From Alphaproteobacteria bacterium CG11_big_fil_rev_8_21_14_0_20_39_49 (GTDB lineage: Bacteria; Pseudomonadota; Alphaproteobacteria; Rickettsiales; UBA6187), in contig PCXK01000026.1 of the NCBI GenBank assembly GCA_002787635.1, forward strand, positions 117,759 through 161,708: DNA of 43,950 nucleotides, written 5' to 3'. The first letter of the stretch is position 1. The number at the start of each line of letters is the position of its first letter. Below, one piece after another: positions 18,501 to 26,561 of this stretch. The position numbers and the translations under genes are program-made. The notes beneath the pieces were generated by a model, which was not told the origin of the DNA, searched no databases, and saw nothing but the letters and a program-made list of their open reading frames with translations.

Positions 18501-20403
18501 TCTCTTTTAATTTCGGTTTCCCGATTCCGCTTACAATAAACCTGAATCTGTGTATCCATATATTGCCGCATTCATCATTAGGAGTCACAAGGTATGTATG
18601 CTCATCTAACGTAGAAAGACCCATATTTTCCAATATCGGCATTACCCTTGAAAGCCTAACCTGCTCATTTAACGTATATATCTTGAACTCAAATATTTCC
18701 TCGGTACTTTCACTTGATTCGTAAATATCAAAAGTAACCTGTTTTTTATCTATTACCTTTTCAATCTGTAAAATATCATAATAGGCATCTTCTACCGAGA
18801 ATCTGTTGCGGTAGCTAAGAGAAAAGGCTTTTCTATATTTTTCGTATATTTCTTCGCCGTTTTCCTCATCGAATTTTTTATAAAGATAGTCTTGCAGGTC
18901 GTCCACCCAGTTCCTTGCAGCAGCGGTCACCATAGACTCTATTTCTCTTTCGTCATAGTCCGGCACATTGCCCGGCTCGGTCTTAACGATAAATTGCAGC
19001 CTCGCCATATGCGACTCGGTAACCTGCGTATAGTGATTTGATATAGTCCCGTTTAATTCGGTCTTTAGTATTTTCTCTATTTTTTTCCGTAAATTGGTAT
19101 TCATTCTGTCTTTGGGTATAAACACCAAGCAACTGATAAATCTTTCAAATTCATCTTTCCTGAAGAACACTCTTACTTTCGACTGGATACTAAGCATTAC
19201 TATGCCCATTGCCGAATCAAACAAATAATCTTCGGAGCTTTGCAGCAACTCATCTCTTGGAAAATCCTCCAAAATGGCGGAAAGAGCCTTGCCGCTATGA
19301 CCGCCGTCGGAAAATCCCGATTTTTTATGGATAGACTCAAGCTTTTTCCTTATCAGCGGAACATTCTTGACGCTCTGATAATAGACTTTTGATGTAAACA
19401 GACCGAGGAACCTGTGTTCACCGATAATATTTCCCTGTTCATCAAGCCTCTTTATCCCGATATAATCCATATGCACGGGTCTGTGGACTACCGATTTCCT
19501 GTTTGCCTTAGTTATTTCTAACAAGGTCTGTTCTTTTCCCAAAAGAGGGTTGGTCTTAATTTCTTTGCAGTTACGAGGGGTGAGGGAAGGGTCTCCGAGT
19601 TTTAAAATCCCCAATTTAGAGCCGTCTATTATCGTTGCTTCCTTGCCGGAAGATTTTTCATAATACACATACCCCAAAAACACAAAATTATTATTCTTTA
19701 GCCAGTCAAGAAACTCTTTGATTTCCTGAGCGTTATCAAGAACCTGCTTTTTATTAGAATCTTTCAGTGATTGTGCCAGCAAATCGGCCGAAACACCGAT
19801 TTCGGTGATTACATGGTTGACTTTTCGTAATATATCGTCCCAGTCAGTAACGGCTACCTTAACATGTTTAAAAACCGTTTGAAGCTCTTTTTCAAGGTTT
19901 GCCGCTTGCTTATCCGAAAGTTTCATTACCTGCATCTGTATGACGGATTCTAAAGCCCCACCTGACGATGTATTGGCGGAAACGGATTGTAAAACACCGT
20001 TTTGGTCACGCACAGCCTTGATAACGGGGTGGAACAGGTCAACTATTTTTATTTCATGCCTGTTTACCTCTTCGGTGAAAGAATCAACAAGGAAGGGTAT
20101 GTCATCATTTAATATTTCGATATATGTAAACTTACTTTCCCAGCCGTCTTTTTTCAGGGTAGGGTTATATACCCTTAACTTACATCCGCTACGTGGTTTT
20201 TCTTCAATAAACTTAAAAACACCGATTGCCGAAAGGCAACGTTTTTTTATTTCCCGTTTTTTTAACTCTTCGGGGGAAGTGAACTTATATAGCTCTTTGA
20301 TGAAATCCATCAGCCCTTTATCCGCAAGCTTTTTTGAATTTTTACTAGCCTCGGCAGCTATTGAATCAATGACTTTTAATGTAGTTTTTAATTCTGCATT
20401 CAT
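15562..20403 (-). CDS. gdhB: NAD-specific glutamate dehydrogenase, large (about 180 kDa) type
   Basis: This 1613-residue protein is the large NAD-dependent glutamate dehydrogenase found in many alphaproteobacteria and other groups; it deaminates glutamate to 2-oxoglutarate. The long N-terminal part (about residues 1-700) is the regulatory ACT-like region. The catalytic core has GGKVARGGLRWSDR and FRTEVLGLMKAQMTKN followed by IIPVGSKGGFVVK (about 805-855), and GIGDMGGDVFGNGML (about 984-998). A C-terminal helical domain runs to the end. The length is normal and no frameshift is visible. It is monocistronic, convergent with ubiG and divergent from mnmE, with 305 bp upstream. Confidence 0.96.
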   Translation of the reverse strand: MNAELKTTLKVIDSIAAEASKNSKKLADKGLMDFIKELYKFTSPEELKKREIKKRCLSAIGVFKFIEEKPRSGCKLRVYNPTLKKDGWESKFTYIEILNDDIPFLVDSFTEEVNRHEIKIVDLFHPVIKAVRDQNGVLQSVSANTSSGGALESVIQMQVMKLSDKQAANLEKELQTVFKHVKVAVTDWDDILRKVNHVITEIGVSADLLAQSLKDSNKKQVLDNAQEIKEFLDWLKNNNFVFLGYVYYEKSSGKEATIIDGSKLGILKLGDPSLTPRNCKEIKTNPLLGKEQTLLEITKANRKSVVHRPVHMDYIGIKRLDEQGNIIGEHRFLGLFTSKVYYQSVKNVPLIRKKLESIHKKSGFSDGGHSGKALSAILEDFPRDELLQSSEDYLFDSAMGIVMLSIQSKVRVFFRKDEFERFISCLVFIPKDRMNTNLRKKIEKILKTELNGTISNHYTQVTESHMARLQFIVKTEPGNVPDYDEREIESMVTAAARNWVDDLQDYLYKKFDEENGEEIYEKYRKAFSLSYRNRFSVEDAYYDILQIEKVIDKKQVTFDIYESSESTEEIFEFKIYTLNEQVRLSRVMPILENMGLSTLDEHTYLVTPNDECGNIWIHRFRFIVSGIGKPKLKEIKNNFEDAVNKIWVEQVHNDNLNKLILLANLKWRDVKMIRAYCRYLQQSSFAYSLEYVQNALCNHHSLTRLLVQLFNIRFDPDFKDDREKASAKVMVEIDSILSKVSNLSDDRVVRGLAELINATKRTNYYQKDTKGNYKDYISFKFISSEISWLPKPRPYAEIFVYSTRVEGVHLRGGKVARGGLRWSDRLEDFRTEVLGLMKAQMTKNSVIIPVGSKGGFVVKKAPVEGGREALLKEGVECYKTFLRGLLDLTDNIVGGKIKHPKNVVRHDGDDSYLVVAADKGTATFSDIANSISEEYGFWLKDAFASGGSAGYDHKKMGITAKGAWVSVARHFYEMGVDVDKDDFSVIGIGDMGGDVFGNGMLCSKHIRLVGAFNHLHIFLDPNPNAAESYKERERLFNMPRSSWADYNSKLISKGGGVFQRSDKSIVLSPEIKKLLEINSDKVTPDELIKYMLKAPVGLIWNGGIGTYVKSKFESHDDVGDKANDVLRINGSQIRAKVVGEGGNLGFTQLGRIEYAQTGGRINTDAIDNSAGVDCSDHEVNIKIVLGKAVEDGSLNMPNRDKLLESMTENVSQLVLRDNNLQTQAITIAQQQGSSILEILGRMMSFLEKNGHLDRNIEYLPAPEDIARRHAEGAGFTRPELSVILAYSKIVLYDNLLNSNIPDEEYYSDDLIKYFPDNLQVKYKKEIESHPLRREIIATSVTNSILNRMGSALFYHIQEDTGVPYCDIARSYTIARDVFGLRELWDNISVAKKAGVENQQILFMEVQNLVESSTFWFLRNCPQPLQVSKLVKDFAPGVKEISENLIKVLPTSVTEVYDMRFNRFKEMGIDDDLAHKVAILNVLRSACDIVQVANNAKLPLSVAGKLYFELGANLNLGWIVRMLVKLPSDNYWEKMSYQSLVDDIYLQQRRLTLEAVKHLCKDNSCSTAIEIWKEKNIKMISRYDSFISDLKKSEEPDISMIIIAIRKIKEISAI

Positions 20404-20708
20404 ATTTGTAAAACCTTATTGACGCACAATTTTCATAAATTTTTAACTGGTATACACCTTTATTTGGACATTGTGTACAAAAAAATCTGGATAAATAGTG
20501 ATAAAATCATTAAACATACTCCTGATATGTAACAAGAACGTGCATTGATACGTAAACATAGTTTTTGTAGTTTATATCAAAATTTTTTAATATCTTCGTC
20601 ATGCTGAACTTGTTTCAGCATCTACTCGGAAATAAAAAAGATACTGAAATAAATTCAGTATGACAAAAAATATGTTTAGTTAGCAATGTCCAAGAACGAG
20701 AAACCAAG
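20404..20708. other. 305-bp divergent intergenic region gdhB/mnmE
   Basis: This region should hold the promoters of gdhB (leftward) and mnmE (rightward), though I could not assign clear boxes. It contains palindromic repeat copy C at 20597-20665 and one DnaA-box-like 9-mer TCTGGATAA at 20486-20494 (one mismatch to the consensus). A single box is not evidence for an origin. I see no coding sequence or RNA gene. Confidence 0.6.
20597..20665. repeat. TGTCA...TGACA palindromic element, copy C
   Basis: This 69-bp element begins CGTCA and ends TGACA. It has two hairpins: ATGCTGAAC/TTTCAGCAT on the left and ATACTGAA/TTCAGTAT on the right. The right arm is fully paired despite a base that differs from copy A, which suggests compensatory change. 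It lies 44 bp before mnmE. Confidence 0.75.
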
Positions 20709-22040
20709 ATGCAAACAATATTTGCCTGTGCAACAGCTCCTATAAAATCAGGAGTAGCGATAATAAGGGTGTCGGGTTCAAATTCCCCGCATATATTAAA
20801 ATCCTTAACGGGGCAGGGGATAATCCCTGCCAGAACTGCATTACTTAGAAAAATAAAAAACCCTGTAACTTACGAAATAATTGACGAGGCGGTTATATTA
20901 TACTTTCCGACCCCTAATAGTTTTACAGGTGAAGATGTTGTTGAATTCCACATACACGGCAGCAGAGCCGTTATATCCGAAATGCTGGAAATATTATCAA
21001 CCTTCGATGATACCCGACTTGCTTGTCCGGGGGAATTTTCCAAACGGGCATTCGATAACGGCAAAATGGATTTAACAGAAGCCGAGGGGCTGGCAGACCT
21101 GATAGATGCCGAAACAAAAGCACAGGCAAGACAAGCCATGCGTCAAAAACAGGGCATCTTAGGAAGCCTGTATGACGGTTGGAGGAGCGAACTTATTTCC
21201 ATACTGGCAAATATAGAAGCATATATAGATTTTCCCGACGAACCCATACCTGACGATACTGTTGCCAAGGTAGTTGAACAGGTGAGGAGGCTAAAATCGT
21301 CAATCGCAAAACATCTTAACGACAATCGGCGTGGGGAAAAATTACGCAGCGGTATAAATGCAGTTATAGCAGGTGCTCCCAATACGGGAAAATCATCGCT
21401 TATCAACTATTTATCCAAGCGTGACGTTGCTATCGTCTCCGAAATAGCCGGTACCACCCGTGACAGCATTGAAGTTCACCTAGACCTTGGCGGCTATCCC
21501 TTAACAATTATTGATACGGCGGGGCTTCGTAAAAATGCCGATACAATAGAGGCTCAGGGAATTAAAATTGCGTTACAAAAAGCACAAGACGCTGACATCA
21601 ACATATTGTTATTTGATGCAAATCAATTACCTGATATTGATAAAAATACACTAAGTCTTGTAAATGAAAATTCTATAATTGTAATTAACAAGATTGACCT
21701 AAAGGATAATATTACCATTCCTGATATTTTAGAAAAACATTCACCGATTCTAATCTCTACTAAAGAACAGATAGGGTTAGATAAGCTACTTTTAAGATTG
21801 GAGGAAAAAACTAAAGACCAACTCGACATATCATCGGATCCCGTTATAACCAGACAACGGCATCGCTCACTTTTAATAGAAACAAATATTTCTTTAGATA
21901 ATTTCAGTCTTGATGATGAATTGGAGATTGCCTCTGAAAATCTAAGACAGGCGGCTGTATCGCTAGGAAAAATAACGGGTCACATTAATATTGAGGAAAT
22001 CCTCGATAGTATTTTCAGTAATTTTTGTATCGGCAAGTAA
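20709..22040 (+). CDS. mnmE: tRNA uridine-5-carboxymethylaminomethyl modification GTPase
   Basis: MnmE works with MnmG to modify U34 of several tRNAs. The 443-residue protein has the N-terminal tetrahydrofolate-binding domain (FACATAPIKSGVAIIRVSG), helical domains, and an inserted G domain with GAPNTGKSS (222-229), GTTRD (248-252) and DTAG (269-272), then NKID. It ends FCIGK, the family's C-terminal motif with the functional Cys. It is upstream of mnmG, separated by a minus-strand gene for a secreted protein that converges with it (10 bp between the ends). Confidence 0.97.
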   Translation: MQTIFACATAPIKSGVAIIRVSGSNSPHILKSLTGQGIIPARTALLRKIKNPVTYEIIDEAVILYFPTPNSFTGEDVVEFHIHGSRAVISEMLEILSTFDDTRLACPGEFSKRAFDNGKMDLTEAEGLADLIDAETKAQARQAMRQKQGILGSLYDGWRSELISILANIEAYIDFPDEPIPDDTVAKVVEQVRRLKSSIAKHLNDNRRGEKLRSGINAVIAGAPNTGKSSLINYLSKRDVAIVSEIAGTTRDSIEVHLDLGGYPLTIIDTAGLRKNADTIEAQGIKIALQKAQDADINILLFDANQLPDIDKNTLSLVNENSIIVINKIDLKDNITIPDILEKHSPILISTKEQIGLDKLLLRLEEKTKDQLDISSDPVITRQRHRSLLIETNISLDNFSLDDELEIASENLRQAAVSLGKITGHINIEEILDSIFSNFCIGK

Positions 22041-22049
22041 CAACAATAT

Positions 22050-22832
22050 CTAGTCGGGAATTTTAAAAACCCTTAGCAAGCCTTCTCCAGAAGACTTTCT
22101 ATAACTCAGTCCTCCTCGATCAATGTATGAATATGCAAAATACCCAGAGCCAAAGGCGATTTTAGGGTCATCGTAATTATCAAAATAACGTGAAAAAACT
22201 TTTTGTCCATCGCTAGTTCTTATTAAATATATAGCAGATATTTTTGAAGAGATTCTATATTTGCCATCTATAGATACGGCTATATATTTACCACTTGGAT
22301 CGGCGGCAACTAATCCAAGTCTATAATTCTTTTCTATATCGTGTTGCCCTTGTCCGAAAGGAAAATGCCACTTTACATAATCGCCAGAATTTCCTATGTA
22401 ATCAACATTCCAAGATACAAAGGATGATGGGTATTGGGGATATTTTATAATGTTGTTGCCCGATTCCTTGGAAGAAGGCAGTTTCATTTTTCCTTCTTTT
22501 AATTTACACCCCTTCAAATCAAACTTTGAACTTACATCATTATCTATGTTCACTAATAATAAATTATCTTTTTCATAAGAAAAATCTTCAGGCTTGTTAA
22601 ACCAATTTATGCTGACTCCCCTGTAAACACAGATTTCCTCCCAGTCTAGGCTTATATCTTCCAATTTGTGTGCTTGTATAGCCCCTAGAGCTTCTTGCAT
22701 TTGCTTATATTCTTCCGACCCCGGTTTAGACATAACACGAAATAGCTCACTTAAATCATGTGAAAAAGACTGCCCTATACACAAAAAATAAAAAATTGTT
22801 GTTGTGAGTATTACTTTATACTTTTTTCTCAT
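22050..22832 (-). CDS. Secreted protein of unknown function
   Basis: I do not recognise this protein. I place the start at the ATG at 22832, which gives 260 residues and a clean signal peptide: basic MRKKYK, hydrophobic VILTTTIFYFLCIG, and a likely cut near SFSHD. The frame is open to 22907, but the extra part overlaps a hairpin repeat and is probably not translated. The mature protein has ICVYRGVSINW, two more Cys in CVYRG/KGCKL, and a C-terminal half with beta-rich stretches (YRLGLVAADPSGKYIAVSID, AIYLIRTSDGQKVFSRYF) that read like blades of a beta-propeller. It lies between mnmE and mnmG on the opposite strand, an unusual place, and may be an insertion. Confidence 0.6.
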   Translation of the reverse strand: MRKKYKVILTTTIFYFLCIGQSFSHDLSELFRVMSKPGSEEYKQMQEALGAIQAHKLEDISLDWEEICVYRGVSINWFNKPEDFSYEKDNLLLVNIDNDVSSKFDLKGCKLKEGKMKLPSSKESGNNIIKYPQYPSSFVSWNVDYIGNSGDYVKWHFPFGQGQHDIEKNYRLGLVAADPSGKYIAVSIDGKYRISSKISAIYLIRTSDGQKVFSRYFDNYDDPKIAFGSGYFAYSYIDRGGLSYRKSSGEGLLRVFKIPD

Positions 22833-22868
22833 TCTTAACCTAGCGTATTTTATATTGCAAACGCAAAA

Positions 22869-22964
22869 CCACATGGCTTGCCGTGGATGAAGTAATCCTA
22901 AATCCAACGAGATTTAGGCAAGCTATGCTTGTAATAGAGTGATACCACGGGGCTTGCCCCGTGG
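22869..22964. repeat. Pair of GC-rich hairpins, possible small mobile element remnant
   Basis: Two related palindromes lie 58 bp apart: CCACATGGCTTGCCGTGG at 22869-22886 (imperfect) and CCACGGGGCTTGCCCCGTGG at 22945-22964 (perfect 8-bp stem, CTTG loop). They stand out from the AT-rich surroundings. Such hairpin pairs are typical of REP-like or IS200/IS605-derived elements; I infer that origin and see no transposase. Confidence 0.5.
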
Positions 22965-23013
22965 AGGTTCATATAATAAGGTTAATAGTAACATGATTGT
23001 ACAAACATATCAA

Positions 23014-23042
23014 TTGCCAGCTTGTACATTTTTTGTTATAGT
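23014..23042 (+). promoter_or_regulatory. Predicted promoter of mnmG-rsmG-parA-parB
   Basis: A -35-like TTGCCA (23014-23019), a 17-bp spacer and a -10-like TATAGT (23037-23042) lie upstream of mnmG. The parS-like site at 23052-23067 begins 10 bp after the -10 box, where bound ParB could interfere with transcription. Confidence 0.45.
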
Positions 23043-23051
23043 GCCGCAAAT

Positions 23052-23067
23052 TGTTTCACGTGAATCA
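23052..23067. promoter_or_regulatory. parS-like ParB-binding site 1
   Basis: TGTTTCACGTGAATCA matches the well-known bacterial parS 16-mer TGTTTCACGTGAAACA at 15 of 16 positions. It lies 24 bp before the mnmG start, just after the predicted promoter. Confidence 0.85.
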
Positions 23068-23090
23068 ATTTCTAAAAACACGGTATAAAA

Positions 23091-24950
23091 ATGAATAATT
23101 TTGATGTAATTGTTATAGGTGCGGGACATGCGGGTATTGAAGCTGCCGCCGCATCAGCTAGGGTAGGTGCAAAAACCCTTTTAATAACACTTAAAGACGA
23201 TAATTTGGGTGAAATGTCATGCAATCCGGCAATCGGTGGTGTGGCAAAAGGAACAATAGTACGTGAAATAGATGCACTTGACGGAATAATGGGGCGTGCT
23301 ATCGACAAAGCAGGTATTCATTACAGAATGCTAAATGCCAGTAAAGGTCCTGCCGTTTGGGGACCAAGAGCACAGGCTGATAGAAAGTTATATAAAAAAG
23401 CCGTAAGCGAAATATTAAAAGACTATGAAAACCTTACTATAAAATATTCATCGGTAGAAGATATCATAGTCGAGGATAACATTGTAAAGGGTATAATTAC
23501 AGAAGATAACCAAACCATAAAATGTTCTAAAGTAATTCTCACAACAGGAACTTTCTTACGTGGTCTGATTCATATCGGAGAAAAAACCATTGAGGCAGGC
23601 AGGGTAGGTGAAAAGCCGTCTATAGGCTTGTCGGATACTTTGTATAGATTGAATTTTAATATGGGGCGTTTAAAGACGGGAACGCCACCACGTCTTGAAG
23701 GCAAAACTATAAAATGGGATTTAGCGGAAAAACAATCCGGCGATGAAGTACCGACTCCGTTTTCATATATGACGGACAAGGTGGAAGTTCCGCAAATAAG
23801 TTGTTATATAACGAAAACCACTTTAGAGACCAAAAAAATAATTGAGGCAAATGTTCACCGCTCACCAATGTATTCAGGCAAAATAGAAAGCACCGGTCCT
23901 AGATATTGCCCTTCCATAGAAGATAAAATAGTTCGCTTTTCCCATAAAGAAACCCATCAGATTTTCCTAGAACCGGAAGGACTTGATGACGACACGGTTT
24001 ATCCGAACGGGATATCAACTTCGCTACCTGAAGATGTACAGCTTGCTATATTAAAATCAATGCCTGCATTAGAAGATGCCGTCATGCTCCGTCCCGGATA
24101 TGCGATTGAATATGATTATGTTGATCCGCGTGAATTATATCCGACATTGGAGACAAAAAAAGTAAGCGGATTATATCTGGCAGGTCAAATAAACGGAACA
24201 ACAGGGTATGAAGAAGCCGGAGGGCAGGGGATAGTATCCGGTATTAATGCCGCCTTGCAATCACTGGGTAATGATGAAAATTTCATATTAGACAGGGCGG
24301 ACGCTTACATAGGCGTAATGATAGATGACCTGATTAACCTAGGCACTTCAGAGCCTTACAGAATGTTTACGTCAAGAGCGGAATACCGTTTATCAATCAG
24401 AGCGGATAATGCCGATCAGCGTTTAACCCCGATAGGAATAAAATTCGGAGCTGTTAAAGCAGACCGAAAGAAGGTATTTGAAAAGAAAATAACCGAAATT
24501 AATAAACAACGTGAAAAAATGAATTCTTATAAGGTTAGCCCCACAAAAGCCAAGCAATTCGGGATTAGCATTAATCAGGACGGTATCAAACGTTCTGCAT
24601 TTGAACTTTTGCGTTATCCTGATATCAAATTTGAAGACGTAGCAAAAATCTGGCCGGACCTTAACGAAATGGACAAAGATGTTCTACAGCAGCTTGAGAT
24701 TGAAGCTTTATATTCATCATATCTCGCTAAACAGCAGGCGGATATTTTAGATTTCAAGAAGAACGAAAATATTAAAATACCTTCGGGCTTTAATTATGAT
24801 TCAGAGATGATTAGTCTTCCTAACGAAGCCAGAACAAAATTCAAGCAAAACAAACCTTTAACTATTGGTGCGGCAGGCAGAATACCCGGCATCACACCTG
24901 CCGCCGTGACTGCATTAATGGTTGCTATAAGACAGAATAAGGTTGCCTAA
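23091..24950 (+). CDS. mnmG: tRNA uridine-5-carboxymethylaminomethyl modification enzyme, FAD-dependent
   Basis: MnmG (GidA) is the FAD-binding partner of MnmE. The 619-residue protein begins with the dinucleotide-binding fold [21 protein letters not shown], then [30 protein letters not shown], the GTPPRLEG segment, and [20 protein letters not shown]. The C-terminal helical domain ends in [19 protein letters not shown]. Length is normal. It is followed by rsmG, parA and parB, the classic origin-proximal order. A parS-like site lies before it and another after it. Confidence 0.98.
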   Translation: MNNFDVIVIGAGHAGIEAAAASARVGAKTLLITLKDDNLGEMSCNPAIGGVAKGTIVREIDALDGIMGRAIDKAGIHYRMLNASKGPAVWGPRAQADRKLYKKAVSEILKDYENLTIKYSSVEDIIVEDNIVKGIITEDNQTIKCSKVILTTGTFLRGLIHIGEKTIEAGRVGEKPSIGLSDTLYRLNFNMGRLKTGTPPRLEGKTIKWDLAEKQSGDEVPTPFSYMTDKVEVPQISCYITKTTLETKKIIEANVHRSPMYSGKIESTGPRYCPSIEDKIVRFSHKETHQIFLEPEGLDDDTVYPNGISTSLPEDVQLAILKSMPALEDAVMLRPGYAIEYDYVDPRELYPTLETKKVSGLYLAGQINGTTGYEEAGGQGIVSGINAALQSLGNDENFILDRADAYIGVMIDDLINLGTSEPYRMFTSRAEYRLSIRADNADQRLTPIGIKFGAVKADRKKVFEKKITEINKQREKMNSYKVSPTKAKQFGISINQDGIKRSAFELLRYPDIKFEDVAKIWPDLNEMDKDVLQQLEIEALYSSYLAKQQADILDFKKNENIKIPSGFNYDSEMISLPNEARTKFKQNKPLTIGAAGRIPGITPAAVTALMVAIRQNKVA

Positions 24951-24981
24951 TGTAAAAATAAGGGTTTATAATTTTGAAAGC

Positions 24982-24997
24982 CTTTTCACGTGAAACA
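24982..24997. promoter_or_regulatory. parS-like ParB-binding site 2
   Basis: CTTTTCACGTGAAACA matches the parS consensus at 14 of 16 positions, with the core TTTCACGTGAAA intact. It lies between mnmG and rsmG. Confidence 0.8.
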
Positions 24998-25061
24998 CTT
25001 TGACAAAGTGTTATTCTGCATTTAAGAAAAAACAATCTGCAACCAATAAATTTTAGAAAAT

Positions 25062-25691
25062 ATGGAAGATAAAAACTATCTTGAAAAATGCTATCGGGAA
25101 CTGCTTGAAATTACAGAAGTTTCACGTGAAACGTTCGAAAAATGTGTTGATTACATAAACTTGCTTCTAAAGTGGAACAAAAAGATAAATCTCGTTAGTA
25201 AAAAGCATGAAAATTTTGACGATATATGGAAAAGGCATTTTATAGACTCCGCCCAGTTGCTAAAACATATTCCACGTGAAACAAAAATAATAACCGATTT
25301 TGGAAGCGGGGGAGGATTTCCCGGAATTGTAATAGCCATATTGGGAAATTATCAATTACATTTAATAGAAAGCGATATAAGAAAATGTGCGTTTTTGAAT
25401 GAAGCCTCACGGCTTGTCAAAAAAGACATACAAGTCCACAACGAACGCATTGAAAATATTAGTAGCTGGCAAAGTGACGTTTTAACAGCCAGAGCCTTGG
25501 CATCCGTCGATAAATTATTAAATCTGACAGAAGATTTCCACGGCAAAAGTAAAATATGTCTTTTCTTAAAGGGGCAAAATGTAGTAGAAGAGCTTAAAGA
25601 AGCACAGGCTAATTGGAGCTTTGATTATAACATGTACGATAGTCAATCAAGCTCCGACGGTCGCATTCTTGAAATAACGAACCTTAAGTAA
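25062..25691 (+). CDS. rsmG: 16S rRNA (guanine527-N7)-methyltransferase
   Basis: RsmG (GidB) methylates G527 of 16S rRNA. The 209-residue protein has YINLLLKWNKKINLVS, the SAM motif DFGSGGGFPGIVIAI (about 79-93), and SDVLTARALASVDKLL. Two parS-like sites lie inside the gene and encode VSRET (residues 20-24) and IPRET (70-74), in the same codon phase. The first of these, near the N-terminus, is a place where alphaproteobacterial RsmG proteins often read VSRET. It is 12 bp upstream of parA. Confidence 0.96.
   Translation: MEDKNYLEKCYRELLEITEVSRETFEKCVDYINLLLKWNKKINLVSKKHENFDDIWKRHFIDSAQLLKHIPRETKIITDFGSGGGFPGIVIAILGNYQLHLIESDIRKCAFLNEASRLVKKDIQVHNERIENISSWQSDVLTARALASVDKLLNLTEDFHGKSKICLFLKGQNVVEELKEAQANWSFDYNMYDSQSSSDGRILEITNLK
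25118..25133. promoter_or_regulatory. parS-like ParB-binding site 3 (inside rsmG)
   Basis: AGTTTCACGTGAAACG has the perfect 14-bp palindromic core GTTTCACGTGAAAC; only the outermost base on each side differs from the consensus. It encodes residues 19-24 of RsmG. Confidence 0.85.
25268..25283. promoter_or_regulatory. parS-like ParB-binding site 4 (inside rsmG)
   Basis: TATTCCACGTGAAACA matches the consensus at 14 of 16 positions; one mismatch lies within the core (C for T). It encodes residues 69-74 of RsmG and is exactly 150 bp from site 3. Confidence 0.7.
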
Positions 25692-25702
25692 TAGGACATG
25701 TT

Positions 25703-26506
25703 ATGCAAGCCACTGAAAATAATACAAAAATTATTGCTATCGCAAACCAGAAGGGGGGCGTAGGAAAGACCACAACCACGGTGAATCTGGCAACTGCTTT
25801 GGCGGCATCGGGAAAGAAAGTCTTATTGATAGACCTAGACCCTCAAGGAAATGCCAGCACCGGTTTTGGTGTAAAAAGGGGGGAGCGTAAAGGCGATATA
25901 TACGATGTAATCTGCGACAAAATTGAAATTAAAGACGCAATCGCCAAAACTGAAATTCCCGACTTATGTTTATTATATTCTACCGTTAATTTGTCGGCTG
26001 CCGAAATAGAACTGGTCAGCGTAGTCGGCAGGGAGTTTGTATTAAAAGACAAGTTGGCTGAAATTAACGGAATGTTTGACTATGTTTTGATAGATTGTCC
26101 GCCCTCACTAGGTTTATTGACTATCAATGCACTGGTTTCCTCCGGCTCGGTTTTGATACCTTTGCAATGTGAGTTCTACGCTTTGGAGGGGTTAAGCCAC
26201 TTATTAAAAACTATCGACAAGGTAAAAAAACACCTGAACAAAGAACTAAAGATACACGGCATATTACTAACTATGCAGGATAAGCGTAACAATCTTTCTC
26301 AACAAGTTGAGACCGATGTAAGGGGCTATCTGGGCGATAGCGTCTTTAAAACGGTTATACCGAGAAATATAAAGGTATCTGAGGCTCCGTCACATGGAAA
26401 ACCGGCGATTTTATATGATTATAAATGCTCAGGCTCTATGGCATATATACATTTGGCAAAAGAAATGCTCCAACGGGAAAAGTTAGCAAAAGCTGTTCCG
26501 GCATAA
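25703..26506 (+). CDS. parA: Chromosome partitioning ATPase ParA (Soj)
   Basis: ParA is a deviant Walker A ATPase that, with ParB, moves the replicated origin region. The 267-residue protein has IIAIANQKGGVGKTTTTVNL (Walker A at about 16-25), LLIDLDPQGNASTGFG, and DYVLIDCPPSLGLLTINAL. The length and lack of an N-terminal HTH mark it as the chromosomal (type Ib) form. It starts 11 bp after rsmG and is followed 55 bp later by parB. It acts in the cytosol on the nucleoid. Confidence 0.97.
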   Translation: MQATENNTKIIAIANQKGGVGKTTTTVNLATALAASGKKVLLIDLDPQGNASTGFGVKRGERKGDIYDVICDKIEIKDAIAKTEIPDLCLLYSTVNLSAAEIELVSVVGREFVLKDKLAEINGMFDYVLIDCPPSLGLLTINALVSSGSVLIPLQCEFYALEGLSHLLKTIDKVKKHLNKELKIHGILLTMQDKRNNLSQQVETDVRGYLGDSVFKTVIPRNIKVSEAPSHGKPAILYDYKCSGSMAYIHLAKEMLQREKLAKAVPA

Positions 26507-26509
26507 TTT

Positions 26510-26525
26510 AGTTTCACGTGAAACT
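26510..26525. promoter_or_regulatory. parS-like ParB-binding site 5
   Basis: AGTTTCACGTGAAACT is a perfect 16-bp palindrome that contains the intact core GTTTCACGTGAAAC. It lies in the 55-bp gap between parA and parB. Confidence 0.85.
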
Positions 26526-26561
26526 TGGTGTAGGTGATATTAAAAAACAGGATAAAAAAAG

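Noticed and set aside
20486-20494. DnaA-box-like 9-mer as sign of an origin
   Set aside because: It is a single site with one mismatch; an origin needs a cluster and an AT-rich unwinding region, which I do not see.
22833-22907. N-terminal extension of the secreted unknown protein
   Set aside because: The extension overlaps the hairpin repeat and puts 25 residues before a clean signal peptide; ATG at 22832 is better.
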